Positions 20,474 to 30,470 of a DNA stretch of 64,000 nt are shown here, piece by piece (the first letter of the stretch is position 1; each line of letters begins with the position of its first letter). The stretch comes from Prorocentrum cordatum (taxonomy: Eukaryota; Sar; Dinophyceae; Prorocentrales; Prorocentraceae): the NCBI GenBank assembly GCA_963575745.1, contig CAUYUJ010020251.1, forward strand, positions 62,001-126,000, written 5' to 3'. The notes beneath the pieces were generated by a model. It was not told where the DNA came from. It searched no databases and worked only from the letters and a program-made list of their open reading frames with translations. Made by a program: the position numbers and the translations under genes.

Positions 20474-21391
20474 CTAGCTTGGCCAGGCTCGGATGCTACA
20501 ACTTCCCCTTCCGGGGGGGGGGCGCGCTGGCGAATGGTTGAAGTCGCCCCCGAACGTGCCAAAGTGCAGCTCCGAGCGATGCAACTGGCATAGCGCATCC
20601 ACAACCATCCCACCACCCGCCTTCCAAGCATAGTAATGGATCCCGTCGATCCCAGGAGAGCAACCAATGATTCTTCGTAGAAGCCATCTGGTTGAACTGC
20701 CCATGGCAAACGACCCGCTGGGCCGAGGGCTGAACAGTTTGGACGGAAGAGGTCCAGGCGGCGGCAATCCTCCTCCGCGGCGGGTACATATCTAGATACA
20801 GTTTCCAAAAAGTTTGCCAGCTCCTTGGCGCGAGCATTGGGGTCACCAAGCAGCTGCCCCGACTCGGTCAGAACAATTGTCAGGTAGAGCCCGCGGCGCG
20901 CAGGTGCCCATGCTGCAGCAAGTTCTTTAATGCGAAACACTGCATTAATCTTCCGCGCGCCCGTCAAATCCTCATCCTGCAGAATCTCCCTCTCCTCTTG
21001 GCCGTAGATATCGCGCATGAGCGAGGCGAGCAAAGAGTGGGGACCCTCCAGGTCCACCCAGTGGCGCACCTGCACGTCGTAAAAATCTTAAAACTTGCGC
21101 CACGCCAGGCATGCCCTATAAGCGCCCCCCCCCCCCCCCCCTCCCATCCCGATGTGCACGCAGAAGAGCTACCATCCAAGAAACTTTGTGTGGCTAGGAG
21201 TTTGCGGCCCGAGGAATTCCGTAACCTTCTTCACCCTGCGTGCGGTTTCGTGCATCAGCTCTTTTGCCTCGCAGGCCCCTCGCATGGGGCAGGTTCACCT
21301 CTTCGAGCAAGCCAATCAGCTCAGCCGAGAAGCGCAGGTGCCTAGATGCCCAGAGGGGGCATGGTCAACCTCGGTGACTTCGCACCCCCAG
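20474..21391 (-). pseudogene. LINE (minus, 18.9-23.8 kb): connector and RT approach
   Basis: Frame 20320-21075 reads as the connector between endonuclease and RT (ARKINAVFRIKELAAAWAPA, GQLLGDPNARAKELANFLE). Frame 20474-20767 contains CSPGIDGIHYYAWKAGG, the GPDGIPYxAW block that opens RT in many LINEs. A run of 17 C (21125-21141) breaks the coding frame further upstream. Confidence 0.6.
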
Positions 21392-22123
21392 TTAAAGACA
21401 AGAAAACTGCAGCGCGGTCGCCCGGGGCGCGGCGGTCAACAAGCTCCCAGCAGACACCGGCGAGAGGCGTGAGGTCCAAGAGGTCGGAGGTGGGGGTAGA
21501 GATGTAGATGCGATCCAGTCGACCAATAGACGTGGCATCGTCAGAATGAACGGTTTTGTGAATATAAGCTGTTTGATGAATCTCGATAAACTGGGAAAAT
21601 ACCGAATCAAAATATTAAGCCAAAGAGTTAGACCCAACCTCATTCGAGTCACTGGCGAAATGCAGCCGACCTTCCCCCTGCGCATAGGAAGTTGAAGTCG
21701 CCGCCCATGATCGCGGGCAAACTGCCAAACCCTCGCGTGGATGCTGCGCAACAAGCCCTGGGCCTGGACGTGAGAGTGCATGGGTTAATGTGGATGTCAA
21801 CCAGATCAAGACTGCCCTCCTCCCGGAACGCGCGCAGGATCCCGATGCGGCCAGCAAGGGTCGGTACGCACCTATATCTGGAAAAGCGCGCGGTGAGCCG
21901 CTCATTGATCATGAGAACGATGCCCCCCCAGCCCCAACGTGATCCGTGAAGGACCCATGCATCTTCCATTTGTTTTTCTCCTCCTCCCCCGAAGCCCGCA
22001 GAGGTCAGCAGCTTCGCCATGCGTCTCTTGCTGGAGAATCACATCACGAGTGGCAGACAGCTTGCGGAGGTGCCTCCACGTGGCACGCCGGGTCTGGGCG
22101 CATCGCCAGATCGAACCGAGCAA
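21392..22123 (-). pseudogene. LINE (minus, 18.9-23.8 kb): EEP endonuclease
   Basis: Frame 21902-22123 gives RHLRKLSATRDVILQQETHG, with the metal-binding Glu in QETHG. Frame 21649-22020 gives GGIVLMINERLTARF, LAGRIGILRAFREEG and AIMGGDFNFLCAGG, with an intact GDFN box. The fragment after 21649 (frame 21392-21781) is short and drifts. The endonuclease retains its two best markers, unlike the GDW version in the plus-strand LINE. Confidence 0.75.
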
Positions 22124-22790
22124 CGCGCGGCAGTTCCATGTGGCAATCTTCAGAGGAGTTGAGCGGGAGGAAGGGCTTAGACCATTTGTTGTTGGGGGGG
22201 GTCGAACATTTCCCGGGGCCCAGACTACAGGGGGAAATGCGATTCAGAGCAAGAGGAGGCGGAGGACGAAGAGGACACCGACTCGGCAGAGCTTGCACTA
22301 GCAGGCCTCCGTTCACTACAGCCAGTGCGCAACGACGACCTGGCCCTCGAAGAAGAGGTAGGTCGTGGAACCGTGGCTGCACCCACCACCGGCTGTGGAT
22401 CACCATCAGCATGCACTGGAAGATGTTCTCGCGCAGGTGCATCCTATACATGGGTGGTCACCCTCCCGATCAGGTCCGCGCCGCCAGGCTCGGGGATCTT
22501 CCGCCGGGAGAATCATGCGGAAACGGGCTCGAAGGTGAAGCCGCTGGCCTCGCGGCCCTGTTGATCCAGTAGAGCTCAAAGGCGTCGACCGCGGACGCCA
22601 GGTGGATCAGGCCCTGGAAACCGTTGGCGCCCGGGCGGTTGCCCTTGATCTCGCGCGTGCACTTGCGGAACATGCCAATCGTCTTCCTAGACTTTGCTCG
22701 CCGCGCGCTGCTTCGCCCTCGCGCCCCAGGGCAAGCCCTGCCGCGCTCGCAGCGCGGCGGCGGCTGCAGCGCGCTGGCCCCTCCAGGCAA
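22124..22790 (-). pseudogene. LINE (minus, 18.9-23.8 kb): ORF1 end and link to the endonuclease
   Basis: Frame 22470-22790 continues ORF1 with RRAKSRKTIGMFRKCTREIK and FQGLIHLASAVDAFELYW, a helix-turn pattern that follows ORF1 in this lineage. Frame 22044-22451 covers the junction up to the endonuclease start. A frameshift lies near 22700. No independent motif supports the second frame. Confidence 0.45.
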
Positions 22791-23646
22791 ACACCTTGTC
22801 AGCGAGGAACTCTGAGAATGCCCGAGCAGCGGCGCTATCAGTGAAATTGATGCCGCAACTCTTGGAGACCCCCTTCAGCTGCGGGGTCGCGTTCTCGATG
22901 ATGCGCGTCGGCAGCAAGGGCTTGGTCACAATCTCCCCGTGGGCTTGCTTCTGCGAGCCCGTGATTGTCATGGGAAAAGTGCCTATCCACCGCCGACAGT
23001 CGTTGAGAGGTGCTTGGTATCCACCAGATCCGCTGCCAGAGCCACTGGGGCCTCGAGCGCTGCAGTCGGTTCCTGCTTTCATGGCCTTTACCTGGCTGGC
23101 GAGCTCGCGCGCGTCACTCGCGAGGTCAATGACGAGCTCGTCGGAGTTCCGAATGGCGCCGAAGGTTGCCCAGGGGTCTGGGGCACCCTCGCCAGCAGCA
23201 GCTTCCCCAGCGCGGGGAGGCGGCTGTCCGTTGACTCGGTTCGTGAGTTGCTCGAGCGAGTCCTCAATCGCGGCCATCCTGGCGTCGCCCTCGCTCTTGA
23301 CCTGTTTGGACTCCTTCAGGGTAAGGGCCTGGGAGGCGCTCGCCTGCTGCTGCACCCCGGAATTGAAGCTGCCTCGCAAAGAACTTGCCATCTCGTCCAT
23401 CGCGGTCTGCAGCGCCGGTGTAATCCCCGCGGCCAGCTTGCCGTAGTCGATCTTGGTGTAGTCGAGGAAAGAAGTGGACGCTCCGCTGCATTTGCTCGTG
23501 GCCCAGCGACCCGGGCGGCTGCGTGCGCCATCGGAGTCGCGACTCCCAGCGCGATGCATCCCGCTCGAACGGGGTCGCTCTCGCCGGGGTCGAGCTTCTT
23601 TCTCGCCGTCTCGGTCACCGGTGCGATCGCCTCGCTTGCGCCCCAT
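22687..23646 (-). pseudogene. LINE (minus, 18.9-23.8 kb): ORF1-like protein
   Basis: Starting at the ATG at 23646 the product begins MGRKRGDRTGDRDGEKEARP, a basic and acidic low-complexity head. It continues with FLDYTKIDYGKLAAGITPAL, a Gln/Ser-rich helix, a linker and RRWIGTFPMTITGSQKQAHG, followed by IIENATPQLKG and FTDSAAARAFSEFLADK. The W-IGTFP block followed by an RRM-like alpha/beta pattern is typical of ORF1-type proteins of dinoflagellate LINEs, which bind element RNA. The frame is continuous for about 320 residues, the best preserved part of this element. The ATG at 23808 gives a longer but less plausible head. Confidence 0.6.
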
Positions 23647-23814
23647 CGCGGCAGGAGGACTGCGGAACTTGGTTCCTGGCGCCGCCCCGAAGCACGGTCG
23701 CCGCAGGTAGACGGAGCGTGCGTCGAGAAGCAGCGAACGAAATTGCCGTTTCTCTGCCTCTAGGCTGGCGGTTGAGAGAGTTCGGCGCGTCGGCGCCCCT
23801 CGGGGCAAAACGGC

Positions 23815-23850
23815 CTTGAGCCGCTGCGGCTCGAGGCAAGATGGCTACGG
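23815..23850 (-). other. Spliced-leader relics: 21-nt outer copy plus 15-nt inner copy
   Basis: Read on the minus strand, 23850-23830 matches the remembered dinoflagellate spliced leader at 18 of 21 positions (CCGTAGCCAT then TTG, then CTC-AG). The next 15 nt (23829-23815) end in GGCTCAAG and have exactly the length left when a leader is cut at its internal TAG and used again as an acceptor. The same pair (full copy, then 15-nt stub) is known from retroposed dinoflagellate cDNAs. It lies about 170 bp before the ORF1 ATG. Confidence 0.75.
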
Positions 23851-23969
23851 AGGAGGAAGGGGGGGGGGGGAGGGGATTCGCATCGGCGACGGCTGGGGGA
23901 CGAGGCATCACGACGAAAAATTCGAAAAGCGGGGGCGTCTCGTGACAGCGGCGTGCTACGCATCACTGC
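23851..23969. other. Gap between two head-to-tail LINEs
   Basis: Short spacer with a G run (23863-23872). It separates the leader relics of the downstream LINE from the zinc-finger end of the upstream LINE, both on the minus strand. Confidence 0.4.
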
Positions 23970-24508
23970 GAGGTCTTGGCCTTGGGGCCGCGCCGGGGGC
24001 CCGGCGTCGCAGCCGAGTGTCGGCTCTTGCACGAGCTCCAGGTTGCCTGCTCGATCGGCGACGTCAGCCGCCCGGGCATCAGCGTCGTCGCACAGCGTGG
24101 GGCCGCCGGCTAACATCGTAGCTGCGCAGCTCTTGGAAACATGCCCCAAGCGATGTAAATCACGAGGTCGCGCGCCAAAGCTTCCTCCGCACGCCGGGCG
24201 CACTTCATTCACGATGGGGCGGCGGGCTGGGCTGCGAGCGCCGTGGGAACGCATCTTGCGCAGCACCAGTGCTTTCTGACTGCTGCGCGCGCGGGCTCGG
24301 CTGAGCGGACGCAGGACGTATGCGAACGCGTCGCAAGCTTCGGGGGCGGCAGCTCTGGCTGCCTCCACCTGCTCGGCCGGCGCCGAAACTTGCGCCTCTC
24401 TTGTGGCGCGCGCGCCGCTGGCAGTCCGCTCAATGATGGGCGCGGCAACTTTTCTGATGTCGATGGGATCGCTTCGCGTCCACTCCCATCACTTTTCCTG
24501 CTCAGCAC
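23970..24508 (-). pseudogene. LINE (minus, 24.0-29.4 kb): C-terminal C2H2-like zinc finger
   Basis: Frame 24209-24508 and frame 23760-24368 overlap. The second gives RSHGARSPARRPIVNEVRPA then CGGSFGARPRDLHRLGHVSK and SCAA. The H-G-RS-ARR, C--C---F--R-R--HL and S--CAA pattern is the tail of one RT lineage in dinoflagellates. The first Cys of the pair is at VRPAC with one other Cys lost. Confidence 0.55.
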
Positions 24509-24668
24509 CGCCGTTTGGCCAATCGCGCAGATGACGGCTTAACCGACGAAGGCTGCCTGCCTACGCGTTGCCCCACTCGGCAAGCACAGACACTGCGAGC
24601 AGCGTCTTCAGGGCCTCGGGGGAAGCATTGCTCGCCGGGCTGCAGAGGCAGAGTAGGCGCCGCTGTCT

Positions 24669-25029
24669 CTATGACACGTCTGTTGTCGACAGGATCAAAT
24701 GTTCGAGCACGCGCATATCAGTCACTTTGCCCGTCCCCTGAAAATGCGAGCAACTGCGGATGCGCCTCAAGACGCGCATTCTCACGGAGTTGACCCGCCC
24801 CATCATGCCCAGGCCCACGCGGCACCGCGCCCCGCTGCCAGAGAAGAGCGCGGGCAGCGCCAGCGAAGAGGCCAACTGGGCTCTGAGTGTAATCGGCAAG
24901 ATGTTGCCGGCGAAGAGGCGCGCTGCAAGGGAAACGTACTTGCCCCGTGCCTGCCGCGCTCGGTCCGCGCAAGCAGCAGCGCCGCCACGCCGCTCGCGCA
25001 CTTGCCGGAAGCTGAGGCGAGCGCGGGGC
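24669..25029 (-). pseudogene. LINE (minus, 24.0-29.4 kb): thumb and connection
   Basis: The C-terminal part of frame 24669-25532 gives ITLRAQLASSLALPALFSGS and MGRVNSVRMRVLRRIRS, the R-LA-SL---L--G followed by --R-N--RMR-LRRI block after RT. Earlier parts of that frame (25532-25030) are low complexity and probably out of frame. The protein continues past the stop with RQRRLLCLCSPASNASPEAL. Confidence 0.65.
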
Positions 25030-25861
25030 CGTCGTGCTCTCCGCGGAGCTCCCTCCGCATGTTGGCGGACCCCGGCCCCCAGAGACTGCGTGCAGCCTCT
25101 GTCTTTCCGTTGCTCAGGCTTAGCTTCGCCCCCGCGGCCTCGAGCCCTTCGCAGACAATGTCGAAGAAGACAGCTGCATTGTTCTAGGCCGCATCGCACT
25201 CCGGGCCCGCAGCGAAGAAGACCTCGTCGTCGACGAATGCGGCGTAGAGAACTTCGGGCGCCGCGCGCTGGAACTGCGCGCCCTCCATCCGGGCTGAGCG
25301 GCGCCAAATGCCGCCGCTGGCTCTCCCGGAATGCTGGGCTCAGACGCTGTCGCCGCCTTCGCCCAGAGCCGCGTCTGGCGGCGGAATGGTCTTGGACAAG
25401 CGCCGCTGGACAGCTGCGCGCTGCGTCGCCGACCTGCGCGCCCGCGGGGGCTCGGCGCGATTCTGGCCCGCGTAAACGGCGATGCCTGCCGCTGCAGCGC
25501 GTCGCCGAGACCCCCCGAGCGCGTGCTCGCACGTCGCGTTAAACGCAATGGCTCCTAGCGAGCAGCCCTGTCGGGGCCCGAGCCTTGACTCACTCGCGGT
25601 CGCGTTATAGGTCACTGGCTGCTTCGAGACCGTGGTCCACGCGCCGTCGTGGAGGTCGTCAATCACGTCGCACAACGCCGGGTCGGCACCACTCCTCACG
25701 AGAAATCCGCCGCCCGAAGTTGCCATCTCGAGGACCTCGCGCGCTAACTCTTGCGGCGATCCCAACTCCTGAAATGCGGCGCGGAGCTTCCGTTCCTCAA
25801 GCCGCTCGCGGCCCATCGACAGCTGTCTGCAAATGCTGTCGAAGGCCTTGCTCAGGTTCAC
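25030..25861 (-). pseudogene. LINE (minus, 24.0-29.4 kb): RT fingers and palm
   Basis: The frame 25340-25861 begins MNLSKAFDSICRQL; the usual box is DLSKAFDS and the Asp is Asn. It continues RLGPRQGCSLGAIAFNATCE (residues 93-112), the G-RQG-S/L block. Another frame encodes LYAAFVDDEVFFAAGPE with the FVDD box at 25226-25237, both carboxylates intact, followed by LSLSNGKTEA, the K-GKTE block. RT would be crippled by the first Asp loss. The Asn call depends on my reading of the first codon of the frame, which is also its ATG. Confidence 0.75.
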
Positions 25862-26083
25862 GCGCGGCTAGATGACGCCTATGTTGAGTCAGGGCAACGC
25901 TGCCGAAGAGCTCGCTGCTCACGGCAGCGGCGGCCGCCCCGCGCTCCGGCATGGCCCCGCGCTGCGTGCCCCCCCGCAGACTGCGCGTGCATGGGCGAGG
26001 TGGCGTCCTTCAGGCAGGAACCGCGGCGCTTGCCCTGGTCAGCCTGGATGAGAATGCCTCTGCGATCATCGCGTTCTGCGCGG

Positions 26084-26899
26084 CTACCCTTCCCTTTGAA
26101 GAGCAATTATGGCAGCTCGGCGGCCGGTGCCAAGCAGGGCCTGGGCGAGAATCGCAGCTGGCTCGCCGCCTGCCTTGATAGAGGCGCTTGCCGCGCGGCC
26201 GAAGATCGCATTGAACCTGGGCGACCTCTGGGCGAAAGCCCCTGGCGGCCTCGAATCCACGCCCGGCGTCCGGGGGGCGCCCTCGGAAACAATTTTTCCC
26301 TTGAGGCGCGTGACGAGATCCTTGAGCTTCACCGGCCGGCCCTGGACCACATTTGTCCAATGCTGTCTCGAAAGCTCCTCGCGCTCCGCCAGGCCAGGCG
26401 TGATATTGCCAGTGCCGTCGTTGAACTTCTCCAGCGGGCGGTCGTTGGGCGATCGCAGGAGGCGAGAGTGGGCGTTGACAGGGCGCAGCTCCCCCTGCTC
26501 ATAGTACTCCTGCGTCTGCAGCGTAATGCCGCGCATGTGCTGATCCAAATCTTAGTTGGTGGACCTGCGCACCAGCTGGCGGTGCAACTGGAGCTCCGCG
26601 GTCGCTTGGGAAAATTGCATCTCTTCGCGCCAGGTGCCGCATTCGATGCACGTCCAGGAGCGCGCGCCATCGCATCCGCATCGACCTGGGAGCACCCGAC
26701 CTCCATGCTTATGAAGACCAAGAACCGTAAGCCACTGTCCCCACAGGCAACGAAACAGAGAATGATGCAGACGTCGCTGGGCTTCGCTCCAATGGGCTCT
26801 GACCTTGTGCGTGGCGGAGGCATGGTGTTTCGTAGCCAACGAAACCCAAGGCTTCGTAGCCCGCTCGTTCGGATCCTTAGCCACCTCAAAGAACTTGGT
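26084..26899 (-). pseudogene. LINE (minus, 24.0-29.4 kb): connector between EEP and RT
   Basis: Three overlapping frames (26552-27316, 26329-26889, 26084-26548) trade coding character. Frame 26552-27316 gives the Trp/His-rich segment AQRRLHHSLFRCLWGQWLTV; frame 26084-26548 gives HMRGITLQTQEYYEQGELRP and WTNVVQGRPVKLKDLVTRLK. This is the usual ~250-residue helical connector. No single motif is diagnostic. Confidence 0.5.
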
Positions 26900-28260
26900 T
26901 TGAACGTCCGCCAAGATGGATTCGATCGCGTCGTACGCCTCGTCTGGGCACTTGGACAACTGGGCTGTCACCCGTGGGGGCCGCTGCCAAAGGAAATCCT
27001 GGAAGGCATGGCCTCTCCAGGGGCCGGTGGTGGCGGCAACGTCCAATTTGGTTGTCGCCTCGCGCTCGAAGACCACCGGGTTGGGCGAGTGGAACTCGAC
27101 CGAAACCCTGTAGTCGTCGACAATATCAGAATCGGAAATGGGCATGTCCTTCAAGATCTCGGCACGCAACACGTGTTCCCGCAGCGCCATGGGCACGCTC
27201 ACGTAGTCGAGCCTGGCACCAGCACTCTGGTTGCGTTTGTTCCTCGGTCGCCGGGGGTCGTGGTGGAGGCTGCGAACATGCGATGCGGCTCCAGGAGCTG
27301 ACGACATTCGCAGCAATTGTCGTTCTCACTCTCCTGCCACGCTGGGGAGAGGCTCTCCGAGAGGACGGAGCCTGCGCGACCGTTCGCATCACTGGCGAGA
27401 ACTTCCCAACGTTTTTTGGAAGTACCGTCACACATACTATTGAGCTGGTGCCAGAAATTCTGCCTATCAGCGATAGGGGATTCAGATGTAGGGGCATGTG
27501 CATTCGAGAAGTTGAGACGGATCTCGCCGAAATCAGCCAACACGAACATACGCCGAGAAGACAATGGATTCGGTCTGATCCCCCAGAAGCCACAATATCG
27601 TGACGTAACCAAATGTTCAGACCCAGGTGGCCTCCTGGTTCTGCCCTAGCACTGTAAGATACGTAGTGCACCTGCTTCCGCTCAAAATCTCCTTGGGGGG
27701 CGGTTTCCTGAACCCATACAACGCGTGCGCCAAGGTCATAGCAGTACTGGTCCAAAGCTTCGATCCGAGCATTGGTGGTCAAGCCATGCTTTTGAACACG
27801 ACGTAGTTCTTCTGGTTCCGGAGGCTGAACGCTGACCGATATGACGATCAGAGTGGCAATATTCAGGGTAGTAGCGCCAACACTCGTTCGCGTACTACGG
27901 CAAAGAACCAGGGTAGCCGGAAAGCTAGCACTACTCAGTGCGCACCTGGTGGTATGGGAACGCCCACGATGCCGTATAATCGAACTCCACTGTGGCACAT
28001 GCCCCTCGCCAGCCGGGCACCGAGGAAGTCGAGGGTATTGCCAATGCAAACAGCCTCCAAGCACATCCCCACATACTTTGCACTTCGGTGGACCTCTCGG
28101 TGGAGACGGCAGCCAAGAAGCATCAGGTGGAGGGGAATCCTTCGCATCGTAATGAAGCTCCAACTCCTCAAGAATGATTTCCAAATAGCCGGACGTATTC
28201 GTCAAGCTCCCACTTGTGCGCTCGGCCCTCCGCTCACGGAGGTTCCCGGAGCTCCCAGCT
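26900..28260 (-). pseudogene. LINE (minus, 24.0-29.4 kb): EEP endonuclease
   Basis: Frame 27126-28712 contains TTNARIEALDQYCYDLGARV and VWVQETAPQGDF (near 27790-27670) with the metal-binding Glu in QET, then GGHLGLNIWLRHDI. Frame 27199-27612 gives LNFSNAHAPTSESPIADRQN and WHQLNSMCDG, then SDANGRAGS, the D-N box. Frame 26552-27316 gives LDYVSVPMALREHVLR and SDSDIVDDYRV, the final block (DH replaced by DDY). This is the HAPT-type EEP (Pol-like) domain, distinct from the other LINEs here. Confidence 0.75.
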
Positions 28261-28554
28261 GAGGCGTCTCCGTGGGCGTTTTGACACGCATGCGGCGCCG
28301 CTCCCCATCGGCCTCTTTCGTGGGCACGGCGTGCTTCATGGAGGTCCTGTCGTCCATCCTGTCTCCGTCGTCGACGATGAAATGGGGTCTGCTCCTCCTC
28401 GGGAGCAACCCCCCGGGCGCCGGCGGCGCCCTCGCTGCACGAAACCCCGTCTGCGGGATCAAGCCCTCGAGCGCCGAGGCAAGAACATTGGGGTCGAAAG
28501 GCGTGCCTCTGCGAAGATGCCCCGCAAAATATGATAATTGAGATGCAAGTGCCC

Positions 28555-28773
28555 TTAATCGCCTGGGCCTCCAGCTTCTCCAACTGGGCGCGATGCTCCT
28601 GCGTCGTGCGTGATGGATAACATCCTGTGGTGCTCCTCCACGGCCTCTTGTGCAGCAGCTTTGGCTTCCTTCTGGCGCTTCGCATCGCGAGCCACCAGGT
28701 CGCGCAGAGCATCGATCTGCGTCTTCAGCGGCTTGCAGGCGTACAAGGTCTGCTTGAGCGCCTGCTCTTGCAA
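28555..28773 (-). pseudogene. LINE (minus, 24.0-29.4 kb): coiled coil
   Basis: The product LRDLVARDAKRQKEAKAAAQ, followed by AVEEHHRMLSITH, is a strong amphipathic helix that continues the previous frame. The next frame continues with EHRAQLEKLEAQAIKGT. Such a helix before the endonuclease is common in LINE ORF1 regions. Confidence 0.5.
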
Positions 28774-28803
28774 GCGTAGCTCCGTCTGCAGGGGGGTCGC
28801 CTC

Positions 28804-29430
28804 TTACAGCACCTCCATCGCTGCCTTCACCGAGGCAAGCTGGTTAAGTATCTGGGTCACCACCTCGCTCGGGACTTCCTCCTCGTCGGCCACCTCGGAC
28901 GGATTGTCCGAAGGGGATGGTGAGAAAGGCTCCGTCTCGAACCCACCCTTGTGCCCGTCCTTCTTTGCTGTAGGGGACGAGGAGAAGGAGGAGGAGGATG
29001 AGGAAGAGGAGGAGGAGGAGGAGGCCGAGGAGGAGCCAAAGGAAGCCGAGGAGGAAGAGGCGGCCGAAAGAGAGGAGGAGCCGGAACGGGCCGAGGAGAA
29101 GGATGAGGAGGAGGCTGCTGAGGCCAGCCCCAGGCGGGGAGCGAGGCGGAGTTGCAGAGGCGAGGAGGAGCACGAAGAGGCCGAGGAGGAGGAGGAGGCG
29201 GAGGCCAGCCCCAGGGCGGGGAACGCCGAGGAGAAGAAGGAGGAGGAGGAGGCAAAGGTCAGAGGGCTAAGAAGAGTCGGAAGTGACCGAGGAGCCCAAG
29301 GGCAGGGAGTGCCGAGGAAGAGGAGGAGCAATGGAGGTTGCGGCGCCGCCGGCGCCGCGACTGGGGGCCCAAGGCGGCGATCATGATGCGAGGAGGAGGA
29401 GGAGGACCAGTGTAAATCCAAAACCATCAA
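28804..29430 (-). pseudogene. LINE (minus, 24.0-29.4 kb): ORF1-like head
   Basis: The product is dominated by Ser runs encoded by a homopurine tract (28980-29260), followed by a normal segment (KKDGHKGGFETEPFSPSPSD, residues about 155-175) and SEVVTQILNQLASVKAAMEV, a predicted helix. It ends at a stop at 28804; the same frame then continues LQTELRLQEQALKQ, so the stop is probably a mutation. The Ser-rich part is a low-complexity insertion, not a conserved domain. Confidence 0.45.
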
Positions 29431-29740
29431 CGATGTTAGAAGAAAGCCTCACTCCAAGCTCCCTCTTCGAAGGTCCCTAAGTACAAGGGTTCATTTCCAC
29501 TCGGGGAACTGCCTCGTTGGAAGACGACCATTTGAAAACCCTGAAGCATGCCAAAACATTGTTCTCGATTCCAACGCCACGGATCAACCAGACTGTTGCC
29601 TTGACGATCCTGAATCGCGCCAGAACACCTTCCTGAGGCTTCAACACCGCGAACCAACGTAACTGTTGCGCCCTCATAATCCGGCACCCTTCCAAAACAC
29701 AATTTCTGGTACGCTGATCATGCAACTCAGTGAAACTGCT
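29431..29740. repeat. Diverged module upstream of the 84-bp array
   Basis: No gene. Two segments with CAACCAGACTGTTGCC and CAACGTAACTGTTGCG, about 77 bp apart, resemble the CTCTTGCAACTGTTG part of the 84-bp repeat that follows. They may be older copies of the same repeat. Confidence 0.4.
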
Positions 29741-30100
29741 ACGCATTTAGAAGATGAAATGTGCGCGGCGCTAAGGCGAGAGCCACATTTTGAGAAGGAG
29801 CCCCCCTCAATCTGTGAAACCATTGCAACTTTTTACAACGAAGGCGCGCGGCGCTAAGGCGAGAACTACACTTTGAGAGCCATTCGCCCTCAATCCGTGA
29901 AACTCTTGCAACTGTTGTCAAACGAATTTGCGTGGCGCTACGGCGAGAGCCACATTTTGAAAACGACCCGCCCTCCACCTCTGTGAGAAGCTGTTGCCAA
30001 GATTTAAGCTTCAGGGTCATAAGTGGTGAGCAAGTCTCAGGCGAAACGCCCAGCCCGCCCTAAAAACTTGCCTCGGGGTGCGACAGGGAGAAATTATTCT
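29741..30100 (+). repeat. 84-bp tandem repeat, three units, plus common 3' module (copy 1)
   Basis: The core GCGCGGCGCTAAGGCGAG recurs at 29763, 29846 and 29930 (spacing 83 and 84 bp), each followed by AGCCACATTTTGA and a Pro-codon-like CCGCCCTC. The array ends in a distinct module around 30010-30100 (CATAAGTGGTGAG, then GGGGTGCGACAGGGAG). A related array with the same 3' module is at 49090-49720. Confidence 0.8.
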
Positions 30101-30107
30101 GAAGGAA

Positions 30108-30150
30108 AAAATGGAGGAAGAGGAGGAGGAGGAGGAGGAGGAGGAGAAGC
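30108..30150 (+). repeat. GGA homopurine tract
   Basis: Run of GAG/GGA units directly after the repeat module; the copy at 49 kb is also followed by such tracts. Confidence 0.9.
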
Positions 30151-30269
30151 TCCCGGCAGCGCGCCCCTCGCCACCTCCCCCCTCAAGCCTGAGGTGCCCC
30201 AGCTCCCGCTGGGCTTGCAAGAGTGCCATCCTGGCGCTGCAGGCCCCGCAAGTGCCCCCCCCTCCCCGT

Positions 30270-30470
30270 CGAAGCTTGATCCTCGAAGTTTGAGGTTCGA
30301 ACGTCGAGGATCGACGCTCATCCACGTACGCGGACCAGGTTCGAGGGCCACGACGAGGATGCAGGGCTACGACGTGCGAGGTCGACGTCGAGGATCGACG
30401 TTCCATCTTCGAGGGTCGAAAGCTCGATCCTCGAAGTGTAGGGCTCGAAGGTCGGTCCTCAAACGTTTTT
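30270..30470 (+). repeat. Short direct repeats rich in TCGAGGATCGA
   Basis: The words TCGAGGATCGA, GATCCTCGAAG, GGTTCGA and TTCGAGGGTCGA occur at about 30281, 30303, 30388, 30408 and 30430. Related words occur at 9134-9174 and 42891-42920. The spacing is irregular. The palindromic TCGA core gives many small inverted repeats. Confidence 0.6.

Larger units (their letters stand above)
18881..23850 (-). mobile_element. Near full-length LINE, degenerate, with spliced-leader relics at its 5' end
   Basis: On the minus strand the order is spliced-leader relics (23850-23815), ORF1-like protein (23646-22687), EEP endonuclease (about 22120-21400), connector, RT (20464-19655) and the C-terminal region (19651-18881). 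This differs from the plus-strand LINE next door: the RT has QHGCPLSGLLY and the C-terminus has the FPVLGYVGQL block. Frameshifts occur in every part, but the two 3' frames are long. The 5' end is defined by the leader relics, which is unusual precision for a LINE. Confidence 0.85.
23970..29430 (-). mobile_element. Degenerate full-length LINE (minus), with C-terminal zinc finger
   Basis: Minus-strand order: Ser-rich/acidic ORF1-like head (29430-28804), coiled coil (28773-28555), EEP (about 27800-26900), connector, RT (25861-25030), thumb (24960-24669) and a C2H2-like zinc-finger tail (to about 23970). RT is of a different lineage from the two neighbours (box FVDD). It abuts the next LINE only ~120 bp away, with the same orientation. 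Frame changes occur about every 300-600 bp. Confidence 0.75.

Noticed and set aside
22694-23763. Plus-strand frames of 250 and 274 codons
   Set aside because: They are antisense to ORF1 of the minus-strand LINE.
25751-27301. A 516-codon plus frame
   Set aside because: It lies antisense to the minus-strand LINE connector and RT, which have clear motifs.
28610-29386. A 258-codon Glu-rich plus frame
   Set aside because: It comes from the homopurine tract in the Ser-rich head of the minus-strand LINE.
30270-30470. GGTTCGA words as a tRNA T-loop
   Set aside because: They recur many times as a repeat and no cloverleaf could be built around any of them.
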